In this document: in pieces, positions 1 to 7,090 of the stretch
Numbering within the stretch: position 1 is the stretch's first letter
Layout of the letters: each line of letters begins with the position of its first letter
Source of the DNA: Bacteroidales bacterium
Lineage (GTDB): Bacteria; Bacteroidota; Bacteroidia; Bacteroidales; Muribaculaceae
Reading direction: 5' to 3'
DNA length: 22,905 nucleotides
Assembly: GCA_900766975.1 (NCBI GenBank)
Contig: CAAFXO010000017.1
Span: 1-22,905 of the forward strand
The notes under the pieces: model-generated
The model's input: only the letters and a program-made list of their open reading frames with translations
The model's database searches: none
Told to the model about the DNA's origin: nothing
Made by a program: the position numbers and the translations under genes

Positions 1-1895
1 ACGACCCGGCATCTCTGATAGATATGATGAAGATGCCCGGCATTAGAGTCAAAGATGGCGGCATTAATACGATTGATGGTTCGCCGGTAGCAATTTTCAT
101 CAATGGCGTGCGCGCCAACGAGACTGACATCGCCACATTCCGCTCCGAAGATGTGGTGAGAGTGGAATATATCCACAATCCGGCAGATCCGCAATATTCC
201 GGTGAATTTGAAGTGATCAACTTTATTGTAAAGGAATATCAAGCAGGTGGGGTAACAAAAGCATACGTAAGTCAAACCTTTCCCAATATGGGATTCTACA
301 CACTCTCTTCGAAAGCGGTATATAAAGATATGACATACAGCGCCATGGTGAAAGGGAGGTATTGGAGAGACCACTTTGGAGAGGAAGAGAAGACTACGAC
401 CTACAAGGATATCTACTACAACGGCGAGCATTACGACGAGATCGTAGATCAGAGTCATAGCGATCTATGGGAGCGAAACAACTCGATTCAGAGTATGTTT
501 AGCGCTCGCTGGATGGGGAAGAAGGGGGTAGCAACACACTCTGCCGGCTTGGCATGGGATCAAAATCCGGGTAGTGGCAGCCGATCGACCGAAATATGGA
601 CACCCGATATTCTGAACTCCATATCCAGCAATACTGCCACCTCCGGCATGTCTCTTTCTCCTAAAATAACAGGTGAATACAATTTCTATCCATCTGACAA
701 ATTTTCTATCAGCTCCTTTTGGGCTTACCAATATACACACAATAATAGTTCATCATTCTATCAATCCTCATCATTAGATCCAATCCTGAATGGCACAAAA
801 GAGGATGTGCATGGTGTCAGAGTGGCTGTCAATCCACAATATAATGTCAACAATTATATTCAGTTTATTCTCAACAACTTTTGGAGCAGCACATGGTATG
901 ACACTCAATATAGCGGAAGCAATACCAGCCGCATCAAGCAGATGAGAGGCACCAATATCGAACGTCTTCTCTTCTACTGGACTCCGAATGACAAATTTAA
1001 TATGGTATTAGTGCCGGGTATACGCACAGAGTATTGGAATTTCGAGGGAGAGAAAACCCTAAGTCGTTGCGCTGCCACGGCTGAGATATTCCTCAATTGG
1101 AGAATCTCCTCAAAGTTCAGAATGACAGTCTCGAGCAATTATAGCAATTATCCAACCAAGGCGAGCGAAGCAAGCGACATCATCATCAAATCATCTGACC
1201 TACTATGGGTTCAAGGTAATCCCAACTTGAAAAGTATGGATCAATGGACCACCGGAGTCCGAGCCACTTGGTTGCCCTCCGATATGTTTAACATCGGGGC
1301 TTCTTTCGCTTGGATTCGATTTAACAATGCTGATAGAGAAATCTACACGGCAGCACCGGCAGAGATGGGAGGCTTGATCAAGACATATTCCAACGTAGGA
1401 GGGCTTGACAATTTATTTGCATCACTCGATCTGACAGGACGATTTTTAAAAAACAAATTGACTGTCAATATTCATCCCTCCTTGGATTATGGCAAAATTG
1501 GAGGTGATATGAAACGAGACAAACTATCCTTCCAAATAGATGCAAGTGCCTCGTATCAATTTGGTAACTTCAATGCCGATGTAAGATATAGGAAATCGAC
1601 ACCGAGTCTGAGTGTATTCTCTATGACAGAATCGAGGAACAATGACCAACTGAGTATTTCATTGTCTTGGGGTATAAAAGACCTATATGCTTCAGTAGGA
1701 GTCGACAACATAATAAGCAAAGTCAAATCATGGTCGAACTATAATTCGCCCAATTATTCCTACAACGAATGGGGCTCGTCATGGCCGCTACAAGTCACTG
1801 TAAGCCTATCATACACTATCAGTTACGGCAAGCGAACCAACAGCAACATCGATGCCGGCGATGTCTCAACCGGCGACTCCGGCGCACTGAAGTAA
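1..1895 (+). CDS. Outer-membrane beta-barrel protein with TonB-receptor-type plug (5' partial)
   Basis: The frame is open from base 3 and matches the paralogue at 4747-6912 from about its residue 92, so this gene starts outside the window and lacks about 90 N-terminal residues here (signal peptide and start of the plug). The visible part begins in the plug: a DPASLIDMMKMPGI stretch, then FINGVRANETDIATF and VEYIHNPADPQYSG, as in plug domains of TonB-dependent receptors or the 'outer membrane beta-barrel' family. The rest is alternating aromatic/polar strands typical of a large barrel. It ends in DAGDVSTGDSGALK, with no C-terminal aromatic residue. The PCAT exporter follows after 44 bases, so the two are probably co-transcribed. 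Family membership is clear from the sequence. Whether it takes up a ligand or works with the exporter is inference. Confidence 0.85.
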   Translation, partial: DPASLIDMMKMPGIRVKDGGINTIDGSPVAIFINGVRANETDIATFRSEDVVRVEYIHNPADPQYSGEFEVINFIVKEYQAGGVTKAYVSQTFPNMGFYTLSSKAVYKDMTYSAMVKGRYWRDHFGEEEKTTTYKDIYYNGEHYDEIVDQSHSDLWERNNSIQSMFSARWMGKKGVATHSAGLAWDQNPGSGSRSTEIWTPDILNSISSNTATSGMSLSPKITGEYNFYPSDKFSISSFWAYQYTHNNSSSFYQSSSLDPILNGTKEDVHGVRVAVNPQYNVNNYIQFILNNFWSSTWYDTQYSGSNTSRIKQMRGTNIERLLFYWTPNDKFNMVLVPGIRTEYWNFEGEKTLSRCAATAEIFLNWRISSKFRMTVSSNYSNYPTKASEASDIIIKSSDLLWVQGNPNLKSMDQWTTGVRATWLPSDMFNIGASFAWIRFNNADREIYTAAPAEMGGLIKTYSNVGGLDNLFASLDLTGRFLKNKLTVNIHPSLDYGKIGGDMKRDKLSFQIDASASYQFGNFNADVRYRKSTPSLSVFSMTESRNNDQLSISLSWGIKDLYASVGVDNIISKVKSWSNYNSPNYSYNEWGSSWPLQVTVSLSYTISYGKRTNSNIDAGDVSTGDSGALK

Positions 1896-1939
1896 AAGAT
1901 GGTTAAATCTATAGAGTAATTTAATTAGAGTGTTATATA

Positions 1940-4111
1940 ATGTTTAAATGCTATCGACAACTTGAGCAATCAGACTGCGGATTGACCTGCATAAGAATGA
2001 TGGCACGCCACTATGGGAAGCGCGTGCCACTATCCTATATACGCGAACATTCAGATCTGAGCCGCTTGGGGATGTCGATTAAGGATATGACCCTCTGCTT
2101 GGCGTCTGTCGGCATGGACTCGGCGCCGGTAAGGATCAATATGGAAGAGGCACGACGCATGCCTCTTCCTGCCATCCTGTATTGGCAACAGAAACATTTC
2201 GTAGTGCTTTATAAGATTAGCGGCAAGGGTGAACGCTGGCATATAGCCGACCCGGCGAGAGGTAAGGTGACATACAGCACCGAAGACTTCTCCCGTTATT
2301 GGATCCCGGAGGGAGACAAAAAGAGCATCGCCATCCTTGCCGAGCCCAACGAGACATTTGCCGAACGGGAATATGAGAGTTCAAGTCCTCTGAAGAGGAT
2401 GTTTGCCTACGTAGGGAATGTAATGTTTCGGCACAAACGGAGTTTCTTGATGATCATACTGATGTCTCTGCTGATCATGGGGGCTGACCTCTGCGTACCG
2501 CTATTGCTACGCACCACTATCGACGAGGGTATCGGGCTCAAAGACCTCGGGCTGGTCATGACACTCCTCTTGGGTCAATTGGCGATGATGACCGGAAGCC
2601 TCGTATCCTCCGGCATTGTCAATATCATCCTGACTCGATTGGGGCTGAACATAGACATAGGCATGGTGAGTGACTTCCTTAAGAAACTCACGCGCTTTCC
2701 CCTCTCCTTCTTCGACCGCCGCGTAAGTTCGGAATTTATTCAAAAGATAGGCGACCAGTCGGCGATCAAGGACTTCTTGGTATCCTTCCCCAACACGATG
2801 CTGTCGATGCTCCTCAACTTAGTGGTATTTTCCATCCTCCTCTGCCACTACAGCACACTGATCTTCGGGATCTTCGTCATCCTCTCGCTGATCGAATTGG
2901 GATGGAGTATGCTCTTCCTGAGCCGGCGCAAATCGCTCAACTTTGCCTACTTCACCGATGCCGCCGACAATCGCAATAACGCCTACGAGATGCTCAACGG
3001 CATGCCGGAGATCAAGGTCAACAACGCCGAAGATGTAAGACTCGGCAAATGGCAGCAAATCCAGCGCCGCCTCAACAAGACCTCGCTCAAGGGGGCATGG
3101 ATCAACCTCTACGACAGCGGAGGTCGCAATATGATAAGCAACATCAAGGGACTATTGGTCACCGGCATCAGTGCGGCGATGGTGATAGAAGGGGATATGA
3201 CCATGGGCATCATGATGACCTTGGGATATATCACCGGACGATTGGCACAACCCTTCAACATACTATCATCTATGATCCTCTCGGTGCAGAATGCACTCCT
3301 ATCCTACGAGCGCATCGACGAAGTGATGACCGACGACAGCCAGCAGCGAGGTGACAGCAAATATAGCGAGCCATCCATCTCCCTGCGCCATCTATGGTAT
3401 AAATATCCCGGTGCCGGGTCTCCATACGTCATCAAAGACTTCTCGCTCGAAGTGGAAGCGGGCAAGACCACCGCACTGGTCGGGGAGAGTGGTTGCGGCA
3501 AGACCACACTTATCAAGCTCATGCTCGGCTTCTATGTGCCTACCAAGGGAGAACTCCTGCTCAGCGGAATGCCGGTGGCAGAGGTCGACAACAGCGACTG
3601 GCTGAGACACTGCGGTGTCGTGATGCAGAGCGGTCAGATATTCACCGGTAGCATCCTCGAGAATATCGCCCTGAGCGACGAGACTCCCGACAAGGAGAGG
3701 GCTCTGCAGATGCTCGAGACAGTCGGTCTTCGCCACTTCGTCGAAAAGCTACCGATGAGCATTAACACCCGCATTGGAGTGTCGGGCATCGAGATGAGCG
3801 GAGGTCAGAAGCAACGGCTCATGATAGCCCGTGCACTCTACAAAGACCCCGACATCCTATTCTTGGACGAAGCCACATCATCGCTCGATGCCAACAACGA
3901 ACGGACCATCACCGACAACATCCGCGACATCGGCCGAGGGAAAACCATCGTTATCGCTGCTCACCGCCTCAGCACCGTGATGAATGCTGACCGCATCGTA
4001 TTCATCAAAGATGGCGAGATCAGCGAACAGGGCACACACGACCAGCTCCTCGCCCTCCGTGGCGACTACTGGAAATTGGTAAAAAACCAACTCAACCTCA
4101 GCGTCAGCTAA
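1940..4111 (+). CDS. Peptidase-C39 domain ABC transporter (PCAT, peptide exporter)
   Basis: A 723-residue protein with the three parts of a bacteriocin/RiPP-type exporter that cuts off a leader peptide and pumps the product across the inner membrane. The N-terminal C39 cysteine protease (about 1-130) shows Q7, the DCG motif with catalytic C13, H86 in KHFVVL and D104-P105 in IADPA, so the triad looks intact. A membrane domain with about six hydrophobic segments covers about 165-450. The ATPase has Walker A GESGCGKTT (515-523), signature MSGGQ (619-623), Walker B ILFLDE ending D643-E644, and H675 in AAHRLST. Length is usual for the family. It follows the barrel gene by 44 bases and precedes the promoter of the Cys-repeat peptide, its most obvious candidate substrate. 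No HlyD-type adaptor is in the window. Family assignment is very secure; the substrate is inferred. Confidence 0.95.
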   Translation: MFKCYRQLEQSDCGLTCIRMMARHYGKRVPLSYIREHSDLSRLGMSIKDMTLCLASVGMDSAPVRINMEEARRMPLPAILYWQQKHFVVLYKISGKGERWHIADPARGKVTYSTEDFSRYWIPEGDKKSIAILAEPNETFAEREYESSSPLKRMFAYVGNVMFRHKRSFLMIILMSLLIMGADLCVPLLLRTTIDEGIGLKDLGLVMTLLLGQLAMMTGSLVSSGIVNIILTRLGLNIDIGMVSDFLKKLTRFPLSFFDRRVSSEFIQKIGDQSAIKDFLVSFPNTMLSMLLNLVVFSILLCHYSTLIFGIFVILSLIELGWSMLFLSRRKSLNFAYFTDAADNRNNAYEMLNGMPEIKVNNAEDVRLGKWQQIQRRLNKTSLKGAWINLYDSGGRNMISNIKGLLVTGISAAMVIEGDMTMGIMMTLGYITGRLAQPFNILSSMILSVQNALLSYERIDEVMTDDSQQRGDSKYSEPSISLRHLWYKYPGAGSPYVIKDFSLEVEAGKTTALVGESGCGKTTLIKLMLGFYVPTKGELLLSGMPVAEVDNSDWLRHCGVVMQSGQIFTGSILENIALSDETPDKERALQMLETVGLRHFVEKLPMSINTRIGVSGIEMSGGQKQRLMIARALYKDPDILFLDEATSSLDANNERTITDNIRDIGRGKTIVIAAHRLSTVMNADRIVFIKDGEISEQGTHDQLLALRGDYWKLVKNQLNLSVS

Positions 4112-4220
4112 TTCTACATTTTGCACTAAAACCTCATTTTGTTGATAATCAACACATTACAAATTTGGCGAGAATTTTACATTTATTAACATTTTAACTC
4201 ATTGATTTTCATATAGTTAC

Positions 4221-4242
4221 AAATCGGTCGGCGAGTCGATTT
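4221..4242 (+). terminator. Weak possible terminator after the PCAT gene
   Basis: AAATCG (4221-4226) can pair with CGATTT (4237-4242), followed by a run of T. An overlapping alternative pairs GGTCG (4226-4230) with CGACC (4246-4250). The stems are short, so this is only a possible end for the upstream transcript. The rest of the AT-rich 226-base gap (4112-4337) holds the promoter of the next gene and nothing else I recognise. Confidence 0.25.
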
Positions 4243-4255
4243 TTTCGACCTTTTG

Positions 4256-4286
4256 TTGCATTCTTCTTTTTTTATGATTAATTTTG
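4256..4286 (+). promoter_or_regulatory. Bacteroides-type promoter of the Cys-repeat peptide gene
   Basis: A -33 TTG (4256-4258) lies 20 bases before a perfect -7 box TAATTTTG (4279-4286, consensus TAnnTTTG). Transcription would start near 4293, giving a leader of about 45 bases before the ATG at 4338. With the hairpin at 4668-4700 this makes the small gene a possible independent transcription unit. Confidence 0.7.
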
Positions 4287-4337
4287 CGATGTAGCTCTAT
4301 GATGGGCTTTTATGTTTAACTTATTAATTTTTTAATT

Positions 4338-4649
4338 ATGGGCAAAAGACGAAAGATTTTTGAGTTTATCGAAACTCTGGATCCTCAAGAGTTCGACCAA
4401 GAAACTCAATTCATGCTTCTCCCGGCAGGAGAATCCGCAATCGTGTATGCACCCACAAACACAACCGAATGTTCCAACAACACATTAAGTTGTTCGTCTG
4501 CAATCAACAAAGGCACATGTACAAACACCGGTCAAAACTGTAATGACTCAACGAACGAAGGCAGTTGTGTAATAACTAATATTAAATGCCCGGATGATGG
4601 GCAAAATCCACCTATCACAAATCGCGACTGTTCAAATTTCTATTGTTGA
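4338..4649 (+). CDS. Small Cys-repeat peptide, candidate exported peptide precursor
   Basis: A 103-residue protein I cannot assign to a known family. Residues 1-40 are charged and Cys-free (IFEFIETLDPQEFDQ, then ETQFMLLPAGES) and contain no hydrophobic Sec signal. If LPAG (28-31) is the cut site, hydrophobic residues fall at -4 (L28) and -7 (F25), as in leaders cut by C39 proteases, but the usual GG is AG, so this is tentative. Residues 45-103 hold eight Cys at 45, 52, 61, 68, 77, 84, 98 and 103, rich in Asn, Ser, Thr and Gly. The first six follow a strict C-x6-C-x8 period of 16. It lies just after the PCAT gene, with its own promoter and terminator, which supports a real, strongly expressed gene. 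A role as a secreted bacteriocin-like or disulfide-rich peptide is inference; a structural surface peptide is also possible. Confidence 0.75.
   Translation: MGKRRKIFEFIETLDPQEFDQETQFMLLPAGESAIVYAPTNTTECSNNTLSCSSAINKGTCTNTGQNCNDSTNEGSCVITNIKCPDDGQNPPITNRDCSNFYC
4470..4613 (+). repeat. Three 48-bp coding repeats giving 16-residue Cys units
   Basis: Residues 45-60 (CSNNTLSCSSAINKGT), 61-76 (CTNTGQNCNDSTNEGS) and 77-92 (CVITNIKCPDDGQNPP) align without gaps. Units 1 and 2 share Cys, Asn, Ser and Gly positions; unit 3 keeps mainly the two Cys. The repeats have diverged at DNA level, so the pattern is kept at protein level and is not a recent slippage product. Confidence 0.8.
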
Positions 4650-4667
4650 CACTTTCGGATTCTTTCA

Positions 4668-4700
4668 AAATCAAGACTCCGATAAAAGGAGTCTTGATTT
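4668..4700 (+). terminator. Hairpin terminator or attenuator after the Cys-repeat gene
   Basis: A perfect 13-bp stem (4668-4680 with 4688-4700, core TCAAGACTCC / GGAGTCTTGA) has a 7-base loop and starts 18 bases after the stop codon. The 3' arm ends in TTT but no long T run follows, so leakage into the downstream barrel gene is possible. No -7 box is visible between the hairpin and that gene, so read-through may be how it is expressed. Confidence 0.7.
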
Positions 4701-4746
4701 CATACCTACTATCATCTATTCATTATTAATTTATAATTCATATATT

Positions 4747-6912
4747 ATGATACCTCATACTCATACACAATCGACTACTATTGGCAAAGTTTTGTTTGTA
4801 ATCTTCGTCTTCCTCTTTCATGCAGTTTCTTTTGCTTCTGCCACTAACGATTCGACTGCCAACAATAAATCAGATACCATTTCAGACAATAGAAGTCTGT
4901 CAAAAGACTCTCTATATGTCAAGGAATTGCAAGAGTATGTTGTAAAAGGGAAGAAATTCCGTATGGAGGGGAATAAACTCGTCTCTACTCCCTCCAAATC
5001 AGATAAGAACTTATCGAATTCTCCGGCTACCTTAGTGGATGTAATGAATATGCCGGGACTCATCGTAAATGATAATATAATTACATCTTACGGAGGCGGC
5101 GCTCTCCCCATTTACATCAACGGCATACCTGCCACCGGCACTGACATCGCCACTTTCAACACCAAGGATGTGAGTAGCGTGGAGCATATCGTTAATCCTA
5201 CGGATCCGAAATATGGCGGCAATAGCGAGGTAATCAATTTCGTGATGAAAGAATATCAAGTTGGCGGCTTAACCAGCATAGACCTTACACAGATTATCCC
5301 TAATGATGGTTTTTATAACCTCGCTTCAAAGGCGGTGTACAAAAGTATGACATACTCCGCTAAAGTGTCAGCCGGATATTCTCGAGATCACTCTAACGAC
5401 GAATCCGGGACTACACACTACAAAGATTTCTATTACGATTCTGAGCATTACGACGATGTAACCTACCAAAGCAATACCAATAACTGGTTTCGTAATAATT
5501 ATGTGAATGGCGTATTTTCTGCCCGTTGGGTAGGGAAGAAGGGATGGGTCAACCACTCCGCAGGTTATGCCTGGAATCAAGACCCCGGCAGCGGCAATAA
5601 CATCGTGGAGCAATGGAGTCCCAATATCTTAAACTCTAATTCATCTTCTTCAAGGCGCACCGGGCTGTCGCTTTCGCCACAAATCCGTGGTAGCTACTAC
5701 TTTACACCCACTGAAAAATTTATCATTGAATCATATTGGACCTACAAATACACTCACAACAATAGTTTCTCATCCTATCAAGCAGAGTCGCACGATCCTA
5801 TATTCAATGGGATAAAAGAGAATGTTAATATGGCATCATTTACAGTGACACCTCATTATAATGTCAATAAATATGTGCAATTCATACTCAACTGTGGATG
5901 GCGAGGCTATTGGTATGACACAAAATACTCCGGCAGCGATCAAAGCCGGATTAAGCAGACTCGAGGAGAATCCAGAGAGCGATTGCTATTTCTATGGAAT
6001 CCAAGCAAGAAGTTCAACCTTACCTTCGTGCCGGGGTTGATGGTAGAGTATTGGAAAGTCGGCGAACGGAAGATGGAAAGTCAAGCCTCTTTTACTGCCG
6101 AATTTTATGCAAATTGGTCGATTTCATCCAAAGTGCGTTTGAGCGGGGATGTCTCTTTTTCAGAAGATCCCGTAAATGCAAGTCAAGGCAACGATGCTCT
6201 AATCAGACAGTCGGAAATACTGTGGTTGCAAGGCAATCCCGACTTGAAGACTTCCAAGTATTGGTCATCAAACATCAAAGCGACTTGGTTATGCTCCGAT
6301 ATGTTTACTATTGGAGGATATATCGGATGGTCACGCCCCACCAATATTTATATGATAACATACTCATCAGCGCCCCAAGACATGGAGGGATTGATCGGGA
6401 AGTATTCCAATATCGACTATATCGACCAAATGTATGGCAATTTGTACTTAGATGGTAGATTCTTTAACAACAAGTTAAAAGTATCTCTCAATCCGGGCTT
6501 GGATTATACCAAATTTTATGGTGAGTATAAACGAGACAAAGCCTCCTTCCGAATTAATGCCAAAGTATCGTATGTGTTTGGCGACTTTATGGCTCGAGTA
6601 TCTTACAGGAGATCCACTCCGAAGCTATTAGGATATGATATGAGCATGACGCGATTTAATGATGATCTGGACTTCCAATTAACTTGGGGGAAAAACAACT
6701 TCTACGCATCGGTGAAGATTATGAACATTCTACACTCCTCAAAATCATATAAGGAGTACAACTCTCAGCACTATTCATACAATAAATGTGAGATTCGGTC
6801 TCCATTCCAAGCAGTTCTTAGCTTCAGCTATCTTATCAGCTACGGCAAGAAGACCGACCAGAGCATCGATGCCGGCAATGTCTCAACCGGCGACTCCGGT
6901 GCACTGAAGTAA
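4747..6912 (+). CDS. Outer-membrane beta-barrel protein with TonB-receptor-type plug (paralogue 2)
   Basis: I place the start at the ATG at 4747 (721 residues), not at an in-frame ATG at 4594, because the later one begins a good signal peptide (hydrophobic core VLFVIFVFLF, ending VSFASA near residue 32) and the earlier one lies inside the Cys-repeat gene. Mature N-terminus: LQEYVVKGKKF, then plug motifs SPATLVDVMNMPGL (92-105), YINGIPATGTDIATF and VEHIVNPTDPKYGG. The rest is a barrel alignable end to end with the partial gene at 1-1895, including the tail STGDSGALK. No carboxypeptidase-like N-terminal domain and no obvious TonB box is seen. It lies 97 bases after the Cys-repeat gene, past a hairpin. 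A scar of a PCAT gene follows it. Family is clear; substrate and direction of transport are unknown. Confidence 0.9.
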   Translation: MIPHTHTQSTTIGKVLFVIFVFLFHAVSFASATNDSTANNKSDTISDNRSLSKDSLYVKELQEYVVKGKKFRMEGNKLVSTPSKSDKNLSNSPATLVDVMNMPGLIVNDNIITSYGGGALPIYINGIPATGTDIATFNTKDVSSVEHIVNPTDPKYGGNSEVINFVMKEYQVGGLTSIDLTQIIPNDGFYNLASKAVYKSMTYSAKVSAGYSRDHSNDESGTTHYKDFYYDSEHYDDVTYQSNTNNWFRNNYVNGVFSARWVGKKGWVNHSAGYAWNQDPGSGNNIVEQWSPNILNSNSSSSRRTGLSLSPQIRGSYYFTPTEKFIIESYWTYKYTHNNSFSSYQAESHDPIFNGIKENVNMASFTVTPHYNVNKYVQFILNCGWRGYWYDTKYSGSDQSRIKQTRGESRERLLFLWNPSKKFNLTFVPGLMVEYWKVGERKMESQASFTAEFYANWSISSKVRLSGDVSFSEDPVNASQGNDALIRQSEILWLQGNPDLKTSKYWSSNIKATWLCSDMFTIGGYIGWSRPTNIYMITYSSAPQDMEGLIGKYSNIDYIDQMYGNLYLDGRFFNNKLKVSLNPGLDYTKFYGEYKRDKASFRINAKVSYVFGDFMARVSYRRSTPKLLGYDMSMTRFNDDLDFQLTWGKNNFYASVKIMNILHSSKSYKEYNSQHYSYNKCEIRSPFQAVLSFSYLISYGKKTDQSIDAGNVSTGDSGALK

Positions 6913-6919
6913 AAGATGG
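6864..6919 (+). repeat. Near-identical 56-bp copy of 1847-1902 (3' ends of the barrel genes)
   Basis: The last 16 codons of both barrel genes and 13 bases past the stop codon's first base match at 54 of 56 positions (1847-1902 against 6864-6919), while the gene bodies are clearly more diverged. The match stops at AAAAGATGG, immediately before the PCAT remnant. This marks one edge of a recombination event. Confidence 0.85.
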
Positions 6920-6923
6920 ATAT

Positions 6924-6983
6924 CGTGGCGACTACTGGAAATTGGTAAAAAACCAACTCAACCTCAGCATCGACACAAAATAA
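6924..6983 (+). pseudogene. Remnant of the 3' end of a PCAT exporter gene
   Basis: Bases 6924-6968 are identical, 45 of 45, to 4058-4102 at the end of the C39 ABC transporter gene. They are still in frame, coding RGDYWKLVKNQLNLS and then IDTK and a stop, where the intact gene ends SVS. Only four bases separate this scar from the homologous end of the barrel gene. The simplest reading is a former second barrel-PCAT pair from which nearly the whole PCAT was deleted. The following 107 bases to the next gene (6984-7090) show no promoter box or clear hairpin. Confidence 0.85.
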
Positions 6984-7090
6984 CCGACCTATCCTCCGAA
7001 CTACAAAATAAAAAGAGGCTTTCAGGCGTTATCTCTAAAGAGTGATGCTCCCCGGCAATTCGAACATACAGCGGAGCGTCATGCCTGACT

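Noticed and set aside
4470..4649. Reading the Cys-rich peptide as a SCIFF/ranthipeptide or lanthipeptide
   Set aside because: No radical-SAM or lanthipeptide synthetase gene is in the window, and the strict 16-residue double-Cys period does not fit the SCIFF pattern. Genes outside the window could change this.
4594..4746. N-terminal extension of the second barrel gene from an ATG at 4594
   Set aside because: It lies inside the Cys-repeat gene and runs through the hairpin, and the ATG at 4747 begins a proper signal peptide.
5994..6458. 154-residue + strand reading frame inside the second barrel gene
   Set aside because: It overlaps a well supported gene in another frame and its translation has no recognisable domain or start context.
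7020..7062. A terminator between the PCAT scar and the acyltransferase gene
   Set aside because: The possible pairing (TCTCT with AGAG and scattered pairs) is too weak and has no T run.
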